Origin: Clostridium_AD sp964467165
GTDB taxonomy: Bacteria; Bacillota; Clostridia; Clostridiales; Clostridiaceae
DNA: 64,000 nt
Direction: 5' to 3'
Assembly (NCBI GenBank): GCA_964467165.1
Contig: CAYXOL010000028.1
Coordinates: 3,597-67,596 of the forward strand
Part shown: one piece after another, positions 34,582-44,133 of the stretch
How the letters are laid out: every line of letters starts with the position of its first letter
Position numbering within the stretch: the stretch's first letter is position 1
The notes under the pieces: generated by a model
Databases searched by the model: none
What the model saw: the letters and a program-made list of their open reading frames with translations, nothing else
What the model was told of the DNA's origin: nothing
Position numbers and translations under genes: made by a program

Positions 34582-35571
34582 CTAAATAAATCCACCTTTA
34601 ATTAACATTTTTTTGCCTTCATCATAATTGAATAAATTATCTTCCGATGAATATTCTTTACGGTTTAAGGGTTCCAAATTCATTTCTTCATAATATTCTT
34701 TTAACCCAAGTATATATATTTGAGGTAAAATAATAAAATAGTCCTTATCATAAATATATGCATTTTCAGCTTCATATCTTGATACCAAAACCTCATGTAG
34801 CTTTTCACCAGGTCTTTTTCCTATTTCCCTGATTTTGCAATTTTTATTTCCCAGTTCATCTTTTATGATTTTGCCTATATCCATTATTTTATAACCTGGC
34901 ATTTTCATCACAAAGGTTTCCCCGCCTATACTATTAATGATTGCTTTAAATAATAGCCCTATTGCTTGATTTAAAGTTAGAAAATACCTTGTCATTTCTG
35001 GATCTGTAATAGTAAGTTCATTGAATTCCTTTATTTGATTAATGAAAAATGGTACAACACTTCCATTGGTACCTAATACATTACCTGCTCTAATGCAAAC
35101 AAATTTAGTATGCCTGGTAAGCGTATTTGCATGAATTATTAATTTTTCTCCTATAGCTTTTGTCATTCCATAAACATTCATCGCATCAACAGCCTTATCC
35201 GTGGATACATCAATCACTTTATTAACATTATTTTCAATAGCTACTTTAATAAGATTTTCTACGCCTATAATATTAGTCTTAATTGTTTCATAAGGCTGCT
35301 GTTCACAAATTGGCACATGTTTTAAGGCTGCTAAATGAAAAATATATTCTACATCTTTTGTTGCTTGCTTTAGTGCCTCATAATCCCTTATATCACCAAT
35401 AATAAACTTTAATTTATTATTATTAAATTTACGCTGCATATTTACTTGGTTTAGTTCACTTCTCGAATAAATAATTATTTGTTTTGGATTCATATCTAAA
35501 AGTTGAGTTGTTAATTCATTTCCCCAGGAACCTGTACCTCCCGTAATCAAAACAGTTTTATTTTCAAACAT
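34582..35571 (-). CDS. capE: UDP-GlcNAc 4,6-dehydratase/5-epimerase (CapE type)
   Basis: A 329-residue short-chain dehydrogenase of the FlaA1/CapE group. The NAD-binding motif is GGTGSWG. The catalytic YxxxK is in YGMTKAIGEK, with STDKAV just before. CapE converts UDP-GlcNAc to a 4-keto-6-deoxy sugar and epimerises C5, the first step to UDP-L-FucNAc. I start at 35571, seven bases after GGAGG. Downstream of a CapF-like reductase and a 2-epimerase gene on the same strand, it completes a three-gene pathway. Confidence 0.88.
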   Translation of the reverse strand: MFENKTVLITGGTGSWGNELTTQLLDMNPKQIIIYSRSELNQVNMQRKFNNNKLKFIIGDIRDYEALKQATKDVEYIFHLAALKHVPICEQQPYETIKTNIIGVENLIKVAIENNVNKVIDVSTDKAVDAMNVYGMTKAIGEKLIIHANTLTRHTKFVCIRAGNVLGTNGSVVPFFINQIKEFNELTITDPEMTRYFLTLNQAIGLLFKAIINSIGGETFVMKMPGYKIMDIGKIIKDELGNKNCKIREIGKRPGEKLHEVLVSRYEAENAYIYDKDYFIILPQIYILGLKEYYEEMNLEPLNRKEYSSEDNLFNYDEGKKMLIKGGFI

Positions 35572-35602
35572 ATACAGTCCTCCATTTGTAGAATTGTGTA
35601 AA

Positions 35603-36463
35603 CTATATTTCATAAAAATATTGTGGATATAGCTTACTATTTTTTTCCATCCAAGCTTTTAACTCCACAATCATTTCTATATAATCAGGTATTTTAACAG
35701 AAAAATCGGTTCTAATACTACTAAGTGATTTATCACTAATAATTTCTTTATTATTTTCAATCAATATATTTTTATGGAATACTGTGTTGATAATTTTTAA
35801 CAATTCATATTTATTAATTGATTCTTTTGATGTTAAATTATACAATCCAGTTAAATTGTTTTCTATCATTAGATGTATAGATTTTGCTAATTCAAGCGTA
35901 GTAACCCCTGACCACATAACTTTAGAATATCCACTTACTGTTCCTGTTTGTTTCATAAACCAATGAAACAGTCCAGTACCATCAGCCTTTAGTTCTGGTC
36001 CAATAATTGAAGTTCGAATTGTCAAATCTTTATTATTATTTATTTCACCCAGTATTTTAGTTTTTGCGTATATATCTTTTCCATCAGTTAATGAAGCTTC
36101 ATTATAATTACCAGTTTCCCCCGAAAAAACACAATCAGTACTTAGGTGAATAAGTTTGACATTTTTAAATCGTTCTTCTAAATACCTTGGAAAGTAAGAA
36201 TTGATAAATATAGTATTAGAAGGACTATCTTCTGCATTTTTATTAAGAATTCCTATAGAATTAATTACAATATCTGGTTTTATCACATCAATAGTTGTGT
36301 TTAGTAAATTTAAATCACGCACATCTAATAGTATTGAATCATCATCTAATTTATCCTTACGACATATTTCATAGAGCTTATATTTTTCAGGTAGAGTTTT
36401 AAAATACTTACTCAGCATATGTCCAGCCATACCCGTTGCACCTAAAACTAAAATTTTTTTCAT
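35603..36463 (-). CDS. Nucleotide-sugar reductase, CapF/RmlD-like
   Basis: A 286-residue extended SDR with GATGMAGHML at the N-terminus, LSTDCVFSG and the YAKTK catalytic motif. RmlD-superfamily enzymes reduce 4-keto sugars. Between CapE and the 2-epimerase it most likely performs the CapF/WbjC reduction step. CapF of Staphylococcus carries an extra C-terminal cupin domain, which is absent here, so it may be the simpler form. I start at 36463, after GGGGTGGG. It lies 11 bp after wecB. Confidence 0.85.
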   Translation of the reverse strand: MKKILVLGATGMAGHMLSKYFKTLPEKYKLYEICRKDKLDDDSILLDVRDLNLLNTTIDVIKPDIVINSIGILNKNAEDSPSNTIFINSYFPRYLEERFKNVKLIHLSTDCVFSGETGNYNEASLTDGKDIYAKTKILGEINNNKDLTIRTSIIGPELKADGTGLFHWFMKQTGTVSGYSKVMWSGVTTLELAKSIHLMIENNLTGLYNLTSKESINKYELLKIINTVFHKNILIENNKEIISDKSLSSIRTDFSVKIPDYIEMIVELKAWMEKNSKLYPQYFYEI

Positions 36464-36474
36464 ATGACCCACCC

Positions 36475-37551
36475 CTAATTGGCTAATAAAAAATTTACAA
36501 CTTTACTTGAAACATTATTGTCAATATAACCCTCTGGATAGCTCCAACATTTATTTGCCTTTGCCAAAAGTCTTGAACACATAATAATTTTCTCGTAATT
36601 AACACCTGAAACCACATTACTTCCACATTCAACTGTTTCTGGTCTTTCAGTTGAATCTCTAATTGTAACTGTAGGAACTTGGAATATGCAGCACTCTTCC
36701 TGGACCGTGCCACTATCTGTTAGCACAAGCGCACCATTTTTTTCAAGCTTTACAAAATCAAAAAAACCAAATGGTTCACTATAAATTATATTTTTATTTG
36801 TATTTATAAAGCCGAATTCATCTATTTTGCTTTTAGTTCTTGGATGAACGCTAAAGATTATTTTACAATTTAATTCCTTTTGTACTGAATTAATAGCATT
36901 TATTATTATTTGTAATCGTTCTTTCCCATCCACATTTTCTGCTCTATGGATGGTGGCTAATATATATCTGCCTTTTTCTAAATTTAAGTCCCTCAAAATA
37001 TTGCTTTTTTCAATGCTTTCATCATAATACCTGAGTACTTCAAATATTGGGTTACCTGACACAAATATTTTATTTTTTACTATACCATCCTTTAAAAGAT
37101 TTTCTCTACTTCCTGCAGTATAAGGCATAGCATAAGTTGAAACCGCATCTATTATTTTTCGATTTTTCTCCTCTGGAACCTTTAAATCAAAACACCTGTT
37201 ACCTGCTTCCATATGAAATACTGGTATGCCCAGTCTCTCAGCTATAATTGCAGATAACCCACTATTTGTGTCTCCAAGTATTAGTATTTTATCAGGCTTT
37301 TCACTTATTATAATTTCTTCTATAAGTTCTAGTAATTTACCCACTTGCATACCAAAACTAGTAGAAGGTAATTGTAAATAGTAATCAGGTTTTCTAATAT
37401 TAAGTTCCTTAAAGAATATATCATTTAACTGTGAAGAGTAGTTCTGACCTGTATGAACTAAGACGTGAGTACAGTTCTCGTCTATTTTTTTTATAATTAA
37501 GGACAGTCTTATTATTTCTGGTCTAGTTCCTAGAATGGTCATTACTTTCAT
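36475..37551 (-). CDS. wecB: UDP-N-acetylglucosamine 2-epimerase (WecB/CapG-like)
   Basis: A 358-residue GT-B-fold epimerase. Family blocks are clear: LGTRPEIIRL at the start, HTGQNYS, FHMEAGNRCFDLKVPEEKNRK and LTDSGTVQEECC. WecB acts on UDP-GlcNAc; the CapG/WbjD branch epimerises the 6-deoxy product of CapE/CapF to give UDP-L-FucNAc. Its position beside those genes favours the latter. The start lies two bases after the stop of the upstream glycosyltransferase gene, with AGGAGTGA within it. Confidence 0.9.
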   Translation of the reverse strand: MKVMTILGTRPEIIRLSLIIKKIDENCTHVLVHTGQNYSSQLNDIFFKELNIRKPDYYLQLPSTSFGMQVGKLLELIEEIIISEKPDKILILGDTNSGLSAIIAERLGIPVFHMEAGNRCFDLKVPEEKNRKIIDAVSTYAMPYTAGSRENLLKDGIVKNKIFVSGNPIFEVLRYYDESIEKSNILRDLNLEKGRYILATIHRAENVDGKERLQIIINAINSVQKELNCKIIFSVHPRTKSKIDEFGFINTNKNIIYSEPFGFFDFVKLEKNGALVLTDSGTVQEECCIFQVPTVTIRDSTERPETVECGSNVVSGVNYEKIIMCSRLLAKANKCWSYPEGYIDNNVSSKVVNFLLAN

Positions 37552-37553
37552 AA

Positions 37554-39575
37554 CTAAATCACTCCTAAGTCTTTAACTTCGTCCATATATTTACTAAATA
37601 ATTCTTTCAGTTTAAATAATTCACTTATAAAAGTTATTCCTTGCTCTACGCCTTCATCAACATATTTCATTCCTTCCTCTGCAAATACAAAGCAGTATTT
37701 TATTAATTCTTCCTTGGTAACATTTCCTTTTACATATTCAGGTATTGCATTCATGTTTACATGATTTTTAATTTGATCATAATAAAATTGTGCTATCACA
37801 TAATTTTTTAATTGATCTCTATTTTCAAATTTACTCCATTGAATTTCTGAAGCATATACTTCTTCCTTAAAATTTTTAATTATATAATCAAAAATTGAAA
37901 CGGCTGAGCTTATCCTTTTTTCCAGGTTGTGTGATAGATTATTGGAATGAATCCTATAATTTATTACTGCCCCATCAATTTTGCCATAGTCCCAATTATA
38001 TTTTATAAACTGCAGTGAATTTAATGTATCTGCGGAAAAATCGTTATCTCTGTATACAATCCAATTAATGTTATTATCTTTAAAAAAACTTAATTTATAA
38101 AGACAGTTCATAGGTATAACACCTGAAGCGGACTTGAAAATATGCTCAACGACTTTATTTTGTGAGTAAACCGCATAATTCCACTGGTTAATTTTTATAT
38201 TATCTTCATCTACTATATTAAAGTTACTATATACGTAATCTTTGCTAGGATTATTCTCTAAATATTCTACAAATTTATAGATAGCATCTCTTTCAGGAAA
38301 ATCATCACAAGCAAGCCACTGAAAATATTTCCCTTTTGCATTATTAATAATCTCTTGAATTCCTTTTGATGCTCCACCTGAGTTCACACTATGATATATT
38401 GCAATTATATTTCTATATTTTTCCGCGTAATTTTTTATTATTTCTTTAGATCCATCAGTTGAGCAGTCATCAATAAGTAAAATTTCTATATTTTTATAAG
38501 TTTGATTTATAAAAGAATCTACACATTTACATAGATATTCACTGCCATTATAATTTGTTATTCCTATAGTAACTAGCGGTTGCTCAATCATAGTAGTTGC
38601 TTCAGTTTTAAGTAAATTTACAAATACTGACTTTAGTTTTTCTATTTGCTGATGAATTTCAAAACCATTCAAGACAAATGAATAATATTCTTTTGAATTA
38701 TATTCATCCTCAGTTATCATATTGACAGCCTGATTTATAGTGTTCCAAACTAAGGATTCAGGATATATGTTTTTTGCACCAACAAAATTATGAATTATAG
38801 GTTTTATTCCTTTTACCATAGCTTGCATAACACTCATGTTTTGTGATTCTAGGATACTTGTGCATAGTATATAATTTTTATCTTCTAGCCACTTATCTAG
38901 GTTATCCTGCCAGCCCTGATAAATTACATTTCCTTCCAAACTAAACTCTTTTATCATTTGATTGAAATACAAAACATCTCTTTGATCTTGAAACTTGCCA
39001 GCAATAAATAATTTATAACGATTATCTTTATCATAAATACCTTTAAAAGCATGTAATAATAACATGGGCCCTTTTTTATAATTTATATAACCAACATAAG
39101 CAATATTAAACCCTGGTCTTCTTTCAGTAAATGTCCATTTTTTGCTATCAATGCCATTAGGAATTACTATTGCCTTATCCTCATCTATTTTAAAGTTTTC
39201 CATAATAAAATTTTTAATATGTTCTGCCACAAATATAATTTTATTCACATTTTCAAAAGCAACATTAGCTGGATAATCTGTAAAGGCCTCATAACTGTGT
39301 AATCTACATATAATTTTCTTTTCTTTTGCAATATTAAGTTTACTTCCATAGGATATTAGTTCGTCACACCACTCAAACCAGCATATATCAGCCAATTCCA
39401 TTTCTTCATCAATTTGCTTAAGATCTGTTACAATTACTTTTTTAGTTAAATATTCACTTGATAATCCGTTAATAATATCGTCTAAAAAACTATCTAATCC
39501 TTGCTTCACAAAAAAAACTATGGTTTCTTTATTGCATTTCTTAGAGTTGTCTATAACATTACTTATATTTTCCAC
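37554..39575 (-). CDS. Two-domain glycosyltransferase (GT4-like plus GT2)
   Basis: A 673-residue protein with two transferase modules. Residues about 15-320 resemble GT-B family 4 (VIPNGIDSKKW, NIAYVGYINYKKGP, CTSILESQNMSVMQAM). From about 335 a GT-A family 2 domain begins (PLVTIGITNYNGSEYL), with LLIDDCSTDGS and a DD motif in WLACDDFPERD. It could add two sugars in sequence. The start is GTG after AAGGAG. There are no membrane helices. It leads the minus-strand FucNAc genes. Confidence 0.87.
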   Translation of the reverse strand: MENISNVIDNSKKCNKETIVFFVKQGLDSFLDDIINGLSSEYLTKKVIVTDLKQIDEEMELADICWFEWCDELISYGSKLNIAKEKKIICRLHSYEAFTDYPANVAFENVNKIIFVAEHIKNFIMENFKIDEDKAIVIPNGIDSKKWTFTERRPGFNIAYVGYINYKKGPMLLLHAFKGIYDKDNRYKLFIAGKFQDQRDVLYFNQMIKEFSLEGNVIYQGWQDNLDKWLEDKNYILCTSILESQNMSVMQAMVKGIKPIIHNFVGAKNIYPESLVWNTINQAVNMITEDEYNSKEYYSFVLNGFEIHQQIEKLKSVFVNLLKTEATTMIEQPLVTIGITNYNGSEYLCKCVDSFINQTYKNIEILLIDDCSTDGSKEIIKNYAEKYRNIIAIYHSVNSGGASKGIQEIINNAKGKYFQWLACDDFPERDAIYKFVEYLENNPSKDYVYSNFNIVDEDNIKINQWNYAVYSQNKVVEHIFKSASGVIPMNCLYKLSFFKDNNINWIVYRDNDFSADTLNSLQFIKYNWDYGKIDGAVINYRIHSNNLSHNLEKRISSAVSIFDYIIKNFKEEVYASEIQWSKFENRDQLKNYVIAQFYYDQIKNHVNMNAIPEYVKGNVTKEELIKYCFVFAEEGMKYVDEGVEQGITFISELFKLKELFSKYMDEVKDLGVI

Positions 39576-39629
39576 TAGATTATTTCTCCTTTCACTTGGC
39601 AGTTGGTAATTTAAGAGAGTTAATTTCCT

Positions 39630-39950
39630 CTATTCCTTATAAGAGCCATAAAAATTCGCTGTTTCAACATCTCCTGGAGTTTCCTTTGGAATAATAGCCA
39701 TATTATAGATCTTATCTATATAAAGAGGGGTACCGCTTAATAAGTTATTATATTCATCAACAACGTAATAATTATCCGTATGACCAGTGCTGGCTCTTTT
39801 TACGCCAATATTTACTACAGCATCATATAACGAATCTTCTGCTACTGTTCCTATAACTCTGACTTTTCTAATTGTAGCTGCTCCACAATCACATCTCATA
39901 ACCACTTTTATATGAAAATAACAGTATTCTTGCTTAATCTGGTTATTCAT
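39630..39950 (-). CDS. Small beta-rich protein, paralogue of the gene at 40059
   Basis: A 106-residue protein of unknown family with no signal peptide. The blocks VRVIGTVAEDSLYDAVVNIGV, YNMAIIPKETPG and a final GSY line up with VAVTGTVAAYSLGYLTISLNV (one residue over 20 avoided here by citing positions 27-47), YTLSIVPK and WSY of the next gene. Four of its five N-terminal-half hydrophobic strands alternate as in a beta sandwich. C9, C20 and C22 are extra relative to the paralogue. GGGGGTG precedes the ATG. It sits upstream of the two-domain glycosyltransferase. A structural or glycosylated surface role is inferred from context. Confidence 0.7.
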   Translation of the reverse strand: MNNQIKQEYCYFHIKVVMRCDCGAATIRKVRVIGTVAEDSLYDAVVNIGVKRASTGHTDNYYVVDEYNNLLSGTPLYIDKIYNMAIIPKETPGDVETANFYGSYKE

Positions 39951-40015
39951 TATCTTAAAAACACCCCCTGTCCTTTTTAGTATAAGTGCTAAAATAATCC
40001 TACCTCAACTTAAAT

Positions 40016-40039
40016 CATGGAGCCAGTTATGGCTCCATG
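40016..40039 (-). terminator. Hairpin after the small beta protein gene at 40059
   Basis: CATGGAGCCA and TGGCTCCATG form a ten-base perfect stem with a four-base loop, 20 bp past the stop. The minus-strand tail is only mildly T-rich, so termination may be partial, allowing read-through into 39950. Confidence 0.6.
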
Positions 40040-40058
40040 GAATTTAAAATAGTTATTA

Positions 40059-40355
40059 TTAAACGTTAGGGGTGTAAGACCAAGCCTGAGCTGCTGATAA
40101 AATAGTATCTGATCCTAAAATTTTTGGTACAATTGACAAAGTATAAGAAGTACTAACTACTTGAGATGTTGCACCTGTTGTATTATCATAGGTTATTGTT
40201 CTATAAAATGAACGATTTCTACTTGCAGTAGAAGCGTTAGTAACGTTAAGACTAATTGTCAAATATCCAAGACTATATGCCGCAACTGTTCCTGTAACAG
40301 CAACAGAACGAGGCGAACTAGTTTTTGGAGTATCAAAGTTTAGTGTTAAAGCCAT
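40059..40355 (-). CDS. Small Ser/Thr-rich beta protein
   Basis: A 98-residue protein with no recognised family, no signal peptide and no cysteine. It is rich in Ser, Thr and Asn (NASTASRNRS, NTTGATSQVVSTS), which would suit O-glycosylation. The strand pattern suggests one beta-sandwich domain. It is paralogous to the next gene downstream. GGAGATGG precedes the ATG. A near-consensus sigma-K-like promoter lies about 50 bp upstream at 40404-40431. Surrounded by glycosyltransferases, it is a candidate glycosylated structural protein; this is inference. Confidence 0.7.
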   Translation of the reverse strand: MALTLNFDTPKTSSPRSVAVTGTVAAYSLGYLTISLNVTNASTASRNRSFYRTITYDNTTGATSQVVSTSYTLSIVPKILGSDTILSAAQAWSYTPNV

Positions 40356-40403
40356 AAAAAACCATCTCCACGAATTTATTTTTTAGGATTATTAATCCCT
40401 ATA

Positions 40404-40431
40404 TATTATATTCTCTTGTACATAAGGATGT
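40404..40431 (-). promoter_or_regulatory. Sigma-K-like promoter (near consensus) for the gene at 40059
   Basis: On the minus strand AC, 17 bases, then AATATAATA: one mismatch (A for C) from AC-N16/17-CATANNNTA. The -10 element ends about 49 bp before the ATG at 40355. Confidence 0.35.
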
Positions 40432-40493
40432 TCCTAATAATATGTATATGAGACTTTGCCTTTATGAACCACGATTTCGAAAATGAATTAAGA

Positions 40494-40520
40494 ACTGTAA
40501 ATTAATTTCTACATAATATA
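40494..40520 (+). promoter_or_regulatory. Sigma-K-like promoter for the GT2-TPR gene
   Basis: AC at 40494-40495, 16 bases, then CATAATATA at 40512-40520: a full match to the mother-cell consensus AC-N16-CATANNNTA. It lies 40 bp before the ATG of the gene at 40560. Confidence 0.55.
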
Positions 40521-40559
40521 TATGGAAGTATTGTATTGTTTTAAATTGGAGGATAATAA

Positions 40560-42344
40560 ATGAAAAATGAAGTAAGTTTGTGTATGATTGTTAAAAATGA
40601 AGAAACCTACTTGCCTAGATGCCTTAGCAGCATCAAGGACATTGTTGATGAGATTATAATAGTTGACACAGGTTCCACGGATAAAACTATAGATATAGCT
40701 AAAAGCTTTGGTGCTAAGGTTCATTATTTTAAGTGGAATAATAATTTTAGTGAGGCTAGAAATGAATCATTAAAATATGCTACTAAAAATTGGATATTAA
40801 TTTTGGATGGAGATGATGAATTATATCCTGCCGATCAAGAAAATTTTAAAGATTTATTAACTAAACAGTTGGATGAAAATGCAATTTATTTTTTTGAAAC
40901 TTTAAATTATTATGGAAACACCATTGATGATAACTCAATTACTGTAAATTTAAACCCAAGATTATATAAAAATAATCAAGGAACCCATTATGAGGGCGAA
41001 GTTCATAATCAGTTAATATATTCAAAAGATAAATATAATGCAATTTACCCACTCATAAAAATTCACCATTTTGGTTATATGAATAAAAGTATAAATTCTA
41101 AGAATAAGAGATCTAGAAATATAACACTGTTAAATGATCAAATAGAAAAAGATTCAGATGATTATTTTGCTCACTTCAACTTAGGAACTGAATACGCATC
41201 ACTAAATGATAACAAAACTGCTTTAGAACATTTTTATAAGTCCTATGAAAAATTCGAACCCTATAATGGATATAGTTTTTTGCTAATATTCAGGATAGTT
41301 TTCTTAAATTATAATATAAAAGATTTCGATACAGCTTTTAAATTTATAAATATTGGACTTAAGCACTACCCTAAATTTACTGATTTATATTTTTTAAAAT
41401 CTCTTATCTTAAAAGATATGAATATGCCTACACTTCAGATAAAATCGTTAGAAAAATGTATTGAACTGGGAGAGGCACCCTCAGAATTAAAGTGTTTATA
41501 TGGAGTAGGAAGTTTCAAAGCATACTATGAACTGGGCAATGCTTATTTAAAACTCAAGGATTATGATGCTGCATATAATTATTATATCGAAGCAATGAAA
41601 TCAAATCCTGATTTCATTAATCCACTATATTCTATTGGTCATATATTAAAGAATAAAAATACACCTTACCATGATTTCAAAAAAATAATAGAGGAATTCT
41701 TTTCTGATTATCCCAAAGCAAATATCATTATTGCAAATTTATTTTACACCGAAGGCTTTTATAAAACAACATTGGAGTACGTAGAAAAATGTGAACTAGC
41801 TGGTATTATTCCAGAAGACCTAATGCTAATTAAAGCTCATTGTCTTGTAATGTCTGGCGAATTTAATGAATGCATTAAATTGAACAGTATAACTGAAAGC
41901 AGTTCTAGTTATTTATATTTTTCCATGTACAAAGTTATAAGTAGTATATTAACTAATAATTATGACAATGCACTTGCTTTATTAAGTAGTTTTAAAGAGG
42001 ATGATTTATCTAAGTATAATAAAAAACAATATAAAGTTTACTCACAGCTCTTAAACTTATTTACAAAAGAACACACTTCTGTTTTATCTGAAGAAGAAAA
42101 TGACCAGGAATACCTTGATATAATTTTAGAAATCTGTGAAATTTTACTTGTGAATAGCAAGTTTGATGAACTTGAAATAGCCGTAAACTTACTAAATTTG
42201 ATAAATAATAAATTTGTACTACTAAGTCTTGGAAAAATATATTATAAATATGGATATATTGAACTTGCTAAAAAAGAAGTAATGAGATCAATAAAAGAAT
42301 TTGAAGTTTATGATGGAGAAAGTTTGGAAATACTTTGTGAATGA
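40560..42344 (+). CDS. GT2 glycosyltransferase with C-terminal TPR-like repeats
   Basis: A 594-residue protein. The N-terminal 230 residues are a family 2 glycosyltransferase of the SunS/TPR type: SLCMIVKNEETYLPRCLSS, IIVDTGSTDKT, LDGDDELYP and the acceptor-side HHFGYM. Repeats with the TPR rhythm follow, such as YFAHFNLGTEYASLNDNKTALEHFYKSYE (cited as residues about 205-233) and YELGNAYLKLKDYDAAYNYY. Related enzymes glycosylate proteins directly. GGAGG precedes the ATG. It is a single plus-strand gene among minus-strand genes and has its own sigma-K-like promoter. Confidence 0.9.
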   Translation: MKNEVSLCMIVKNEETYLPRCLSSIKDIVDEIIIVDTGSTDKTIDIAKSFGAKVHYFKWNNNFSEARNESLKYATKNWILILDGDDELYPADQENFKDLLTKQLDENAIYFFETLNYYGNTIDDNSITVNLNPRLYKNNQGTHYEGEVHNQLIYSKDKYNAIYPLIKIHHFGYMNKSINSKNKRSRNITLLNDQIEKDSDDYFAHFNLGTEYASLNDNKTALEHFYKSYEKFEPYNGYSFLLIFRIVFLNYNIKDFDTAFKFINIGLKHYPKFTDLYFLKSLILKDMNMPTLQIKSLEKCIELGEAPSELKCLYGVGSFKAYYELGNAYLKLKDYDAAYNYYIEAMKSNPDFINPLYSIGHILKNKNTPYHDFKKIIEEFFSDYPKANIIIANLFYTEGFYKTTLEYVEKCELAGIIPEDLMLIKAHCLVMSGEFNECIKLNSITESSSSYLYFSMYKVISSILTNNYDNALALLSSFKEDDLSKYNKKQYKVYSQLLNLFTKEHTSVLSEEENDQEYLDIILEICEILLVNSKFDELEIAVNLLNLINNKFVLLSLGKIYYKYGYIELAKKEVMRSIKEFEVYDGESLEILCE

Positions 42345-42349
42345 TGGTT

Positions 42350-42409
42350 GTTAGTAAGGGGTGTTTCACTATAGAAAATCATTTCTCTAGCGAGACACCC
42401 CTTACTAAC
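42350..42409 (+). terminator. Long hairpin after the GT2-TPR gene
   Basis: Arms at 42350-42377 and 42382-42409 pair over 28 bases with three mismatches around a four-base loop (GTTAGTAAGGGGTGT at the base). It starts five bases after the stop. The tail is only modestly T-rich. It is probably a terminator. Confidence 0.75.
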
Positions 42410-42552
42410 CTTATCTAATATTTCATAATCATATTCAATATCAAATTTCCTTGTAAAAGAATTATTCTTCGACTACTACAAAACAATTTAAAAATTTTCA
42501 AACAAAATAAAACAACATATACTGATCTACCTAGTGTTATGATAAATAGTGG

Positions 42553-42867
42553 TTACAACAAAAAATCCAAATAAAAATTTTCTTTATTCCTATTTGGATA
42601 GGTAACTCTTATTGTCAATATTCCTCCTTGAATATTCAATTCTACTTCTACGTCTTTATTATCCAGATTTTCACATGTATCACTTGTTATTGAACTTTGA
42701 GATGAGTCTCCACAACAATGAGGATTCGTAAAAGTGCACGGAGGACAATCAAGGTCATTAAAATTATCTGAATTTGGATATACAGAAACTATATCAGTAA
42801 TATAGAATTTCTCGTCTAATGGCCAATTTAATTTAATTGTTGAATTATTTTCTTTCAAACCATTCAC
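42553..42867 (-). CDS. Small Cys-containing protein, unknown
   Basis: A 104-residue protein that I do not recognise. The central part has a cysteine cluster, LDCPPCTFTNPHCCGDSSQ, reminiscent of spore-coat-type small proteins, and the C-terminus is a beta-hairpin-like VEVELNIQGGILTIRVTYPN. It has no signal peptide and no membrane segment. AAGAAGG lies close before the ATG. A near-consensus sigma-K-like element is 32 bp upstream. Its isolated position between two plus-strand glycosyltransferase genes suggests a structural protein of the same surface. Confidence 0.65.
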   Translation of the reverse strand: MNGLKENNSTIKLNWPLDEKFYITDIVSVYPNSDNFNDLDCPPCTFTNPHCCGDSSQSSITSDTCENLDNKDVEVELNIQGGILTIRVTYPNRNKENFYLDFLL

Positions 42868-42898
42868 CTTCTTATAAAAATGTTAATTTAGTACATAT

Positions 42899-42925
42899 TA
42901 TTATTTGCAATTCATTGGTGTTCGT
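42899..42925 (-). promoter_or_regulatory. Sigma-K-like promoter (near consensus) for the gene at 42553
   Basis: On the minus strand AC, 16 bases, then CAAATAATA: one mismatch from AC-N16-CATANNNTA. The -10 element ends 32 bp before the ATG at 42867. Confidence 0.4.
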
Positions 42926-42963
42926 ATTAAATGTAAAATAATTTAATATTATTAACAATAATA

Positions 42964-42990
42964 ACATAATTAAATTTATTTCATATGATA
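42964..42990 (+). promoter_or_regulatory. Sigma-K-like promoter for the GT2 gene at 43046
   Basis: AC at 42964-42965, 16 bases, then CATATGATA at 42982-42990, a full match to AC-N16-CATANNNTA. It ends 55 bp before the ATG. Confidence 0.55.
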
Positions 42991-43045
42991 TATTGAAGAT
43001 ATTTGTTTAAATCTATTTAAATAAAAAAGTTGTGGAGAGGATTTT

Positions 43046-43987
43046 ATGAAAGAAAATTTACCACTTGTAAGTATTCTAATTCCCACATATAATCAAACAG
43101 AATATTTAGAAAAGGCCTTAATGAGTGCATTAAATCAAACCTATACTAGTATAGAAATAATCATATGCGATGATAGTAATAATGATGAAGTTGAAAAGAT
43201 GATAAACCGTTATATGGTGAATAATAAAAATATAAAATACTATAATAATGGTGGTCCATTAGGTCAGAGGGGTATTTTAAATGGTGAAAAATGTTTCGAG
43301 TTAAGCAATGGAGAGTATATTAATTATTTATTTCACGATGATGTATTTTATCCAAACAAAATAGAAATTATGGTGAATTATTTTATAAACAACAATGATG
43401 TAACATTGGTTACTTCCTACAGAAACCGCATAAATAAAAATGATGAACTGGTATATATTCCAATAAAATTTTTACCGAAAACCACGAAGATAAATGGAGA
43501 AAGCTTAGGGGCATTTATGTTGCATACTATGGCAAATATAGTTGGGGAACCTACAACTGCAATGTTTAAAAAAGCTGATATTGAGGATGATATTTTTAGT
43601 TATAAAGGAAGATCAACAAGAAGTTATGTTGATATGGCTATATGGTTTAAGCTTTTACTTAAAGGAAATGCAATATATATTGCAGAACCTTTGAGTAGTT
43701 TTAGAGTACATGGTACACAGAATACTCGCGATCCCATAGTTCATCTTCTTGGTGCCATAGATTGTTATTATTTTCTAACTGACTCATACCTAGATAAAGA
43801 TTTTATAAAGAGCAAAGAGGAATATTTAAAACTTATTAAAAGATGGTTCCATTTCTATATAGGAAAAATTAAAGAATTACAAAATTATGTACCAAAAGAT
43901 GATGCTGAATTAAACGAATTAAATGAGATAAAAAAAGAGTTATATCACTGTTATGCTCAATCAATTAAGTGTTTAATATCTTTATAA
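43046..43987 (+). CDS. GT2 glycosyltransferase
   Basis: A 313-residue family 2 transferase: VSILIPTYNQTEYLEKAL at the N-terminus, EIIICDDSNND, the metal-binding DD of YLFHDDVFYP and a conserved C-terminal FRVHGTQNT. The C-terminal 60 residues are helical. It is cytoplasmic with no membrane helix. TGGAGAGG precedes the ATG. It is a single-gene unit with its own sigma-K-like promoter. A decayed relative lies at 47159-47636, with matching words ALNQ-Y and IIICDD. Confidence 0.9.
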   Translation: MKENLPLVSILIPTYNQTEYLEKALMSALNQTYTSIEIIICDDSNNDEVEKMINRYMVNNKNIKYYNNGGPLGQRGILNGEKCFELSNGEYINYLFHDDVFYPNKIEIMVNYFINNNDVTLVTSYRNRINKNDELVYIPIKFLPKTTKINGESLGAFMLHTMANIVGEPTTAMFKKADIEDDIFSYKGRSTRSYVDMAIWFKLLLKGNAIYIAEPLSSFRVHGTQNTRDPIVHLLGAIDCYYFLTDSYLDKDFIKSKEEYLKLIKRWFHFYIGKIKELQNYVPKDDAELNELNEIKKELYHCYAQSIKCLISL

Positions 43988-44133
43988 GTTAAATACAGAT
44001 AAAAGAATCACTATAAGTCAGATTAATTAAGTGATTAATACTAGAAAACATCACATTGCATATAAAGCATTAGATTTGCCTGTTTATGCCTTTCTAAAAT
44101 ATTTCTAATAAATCTCTAAGTGAAAAAATTTAG

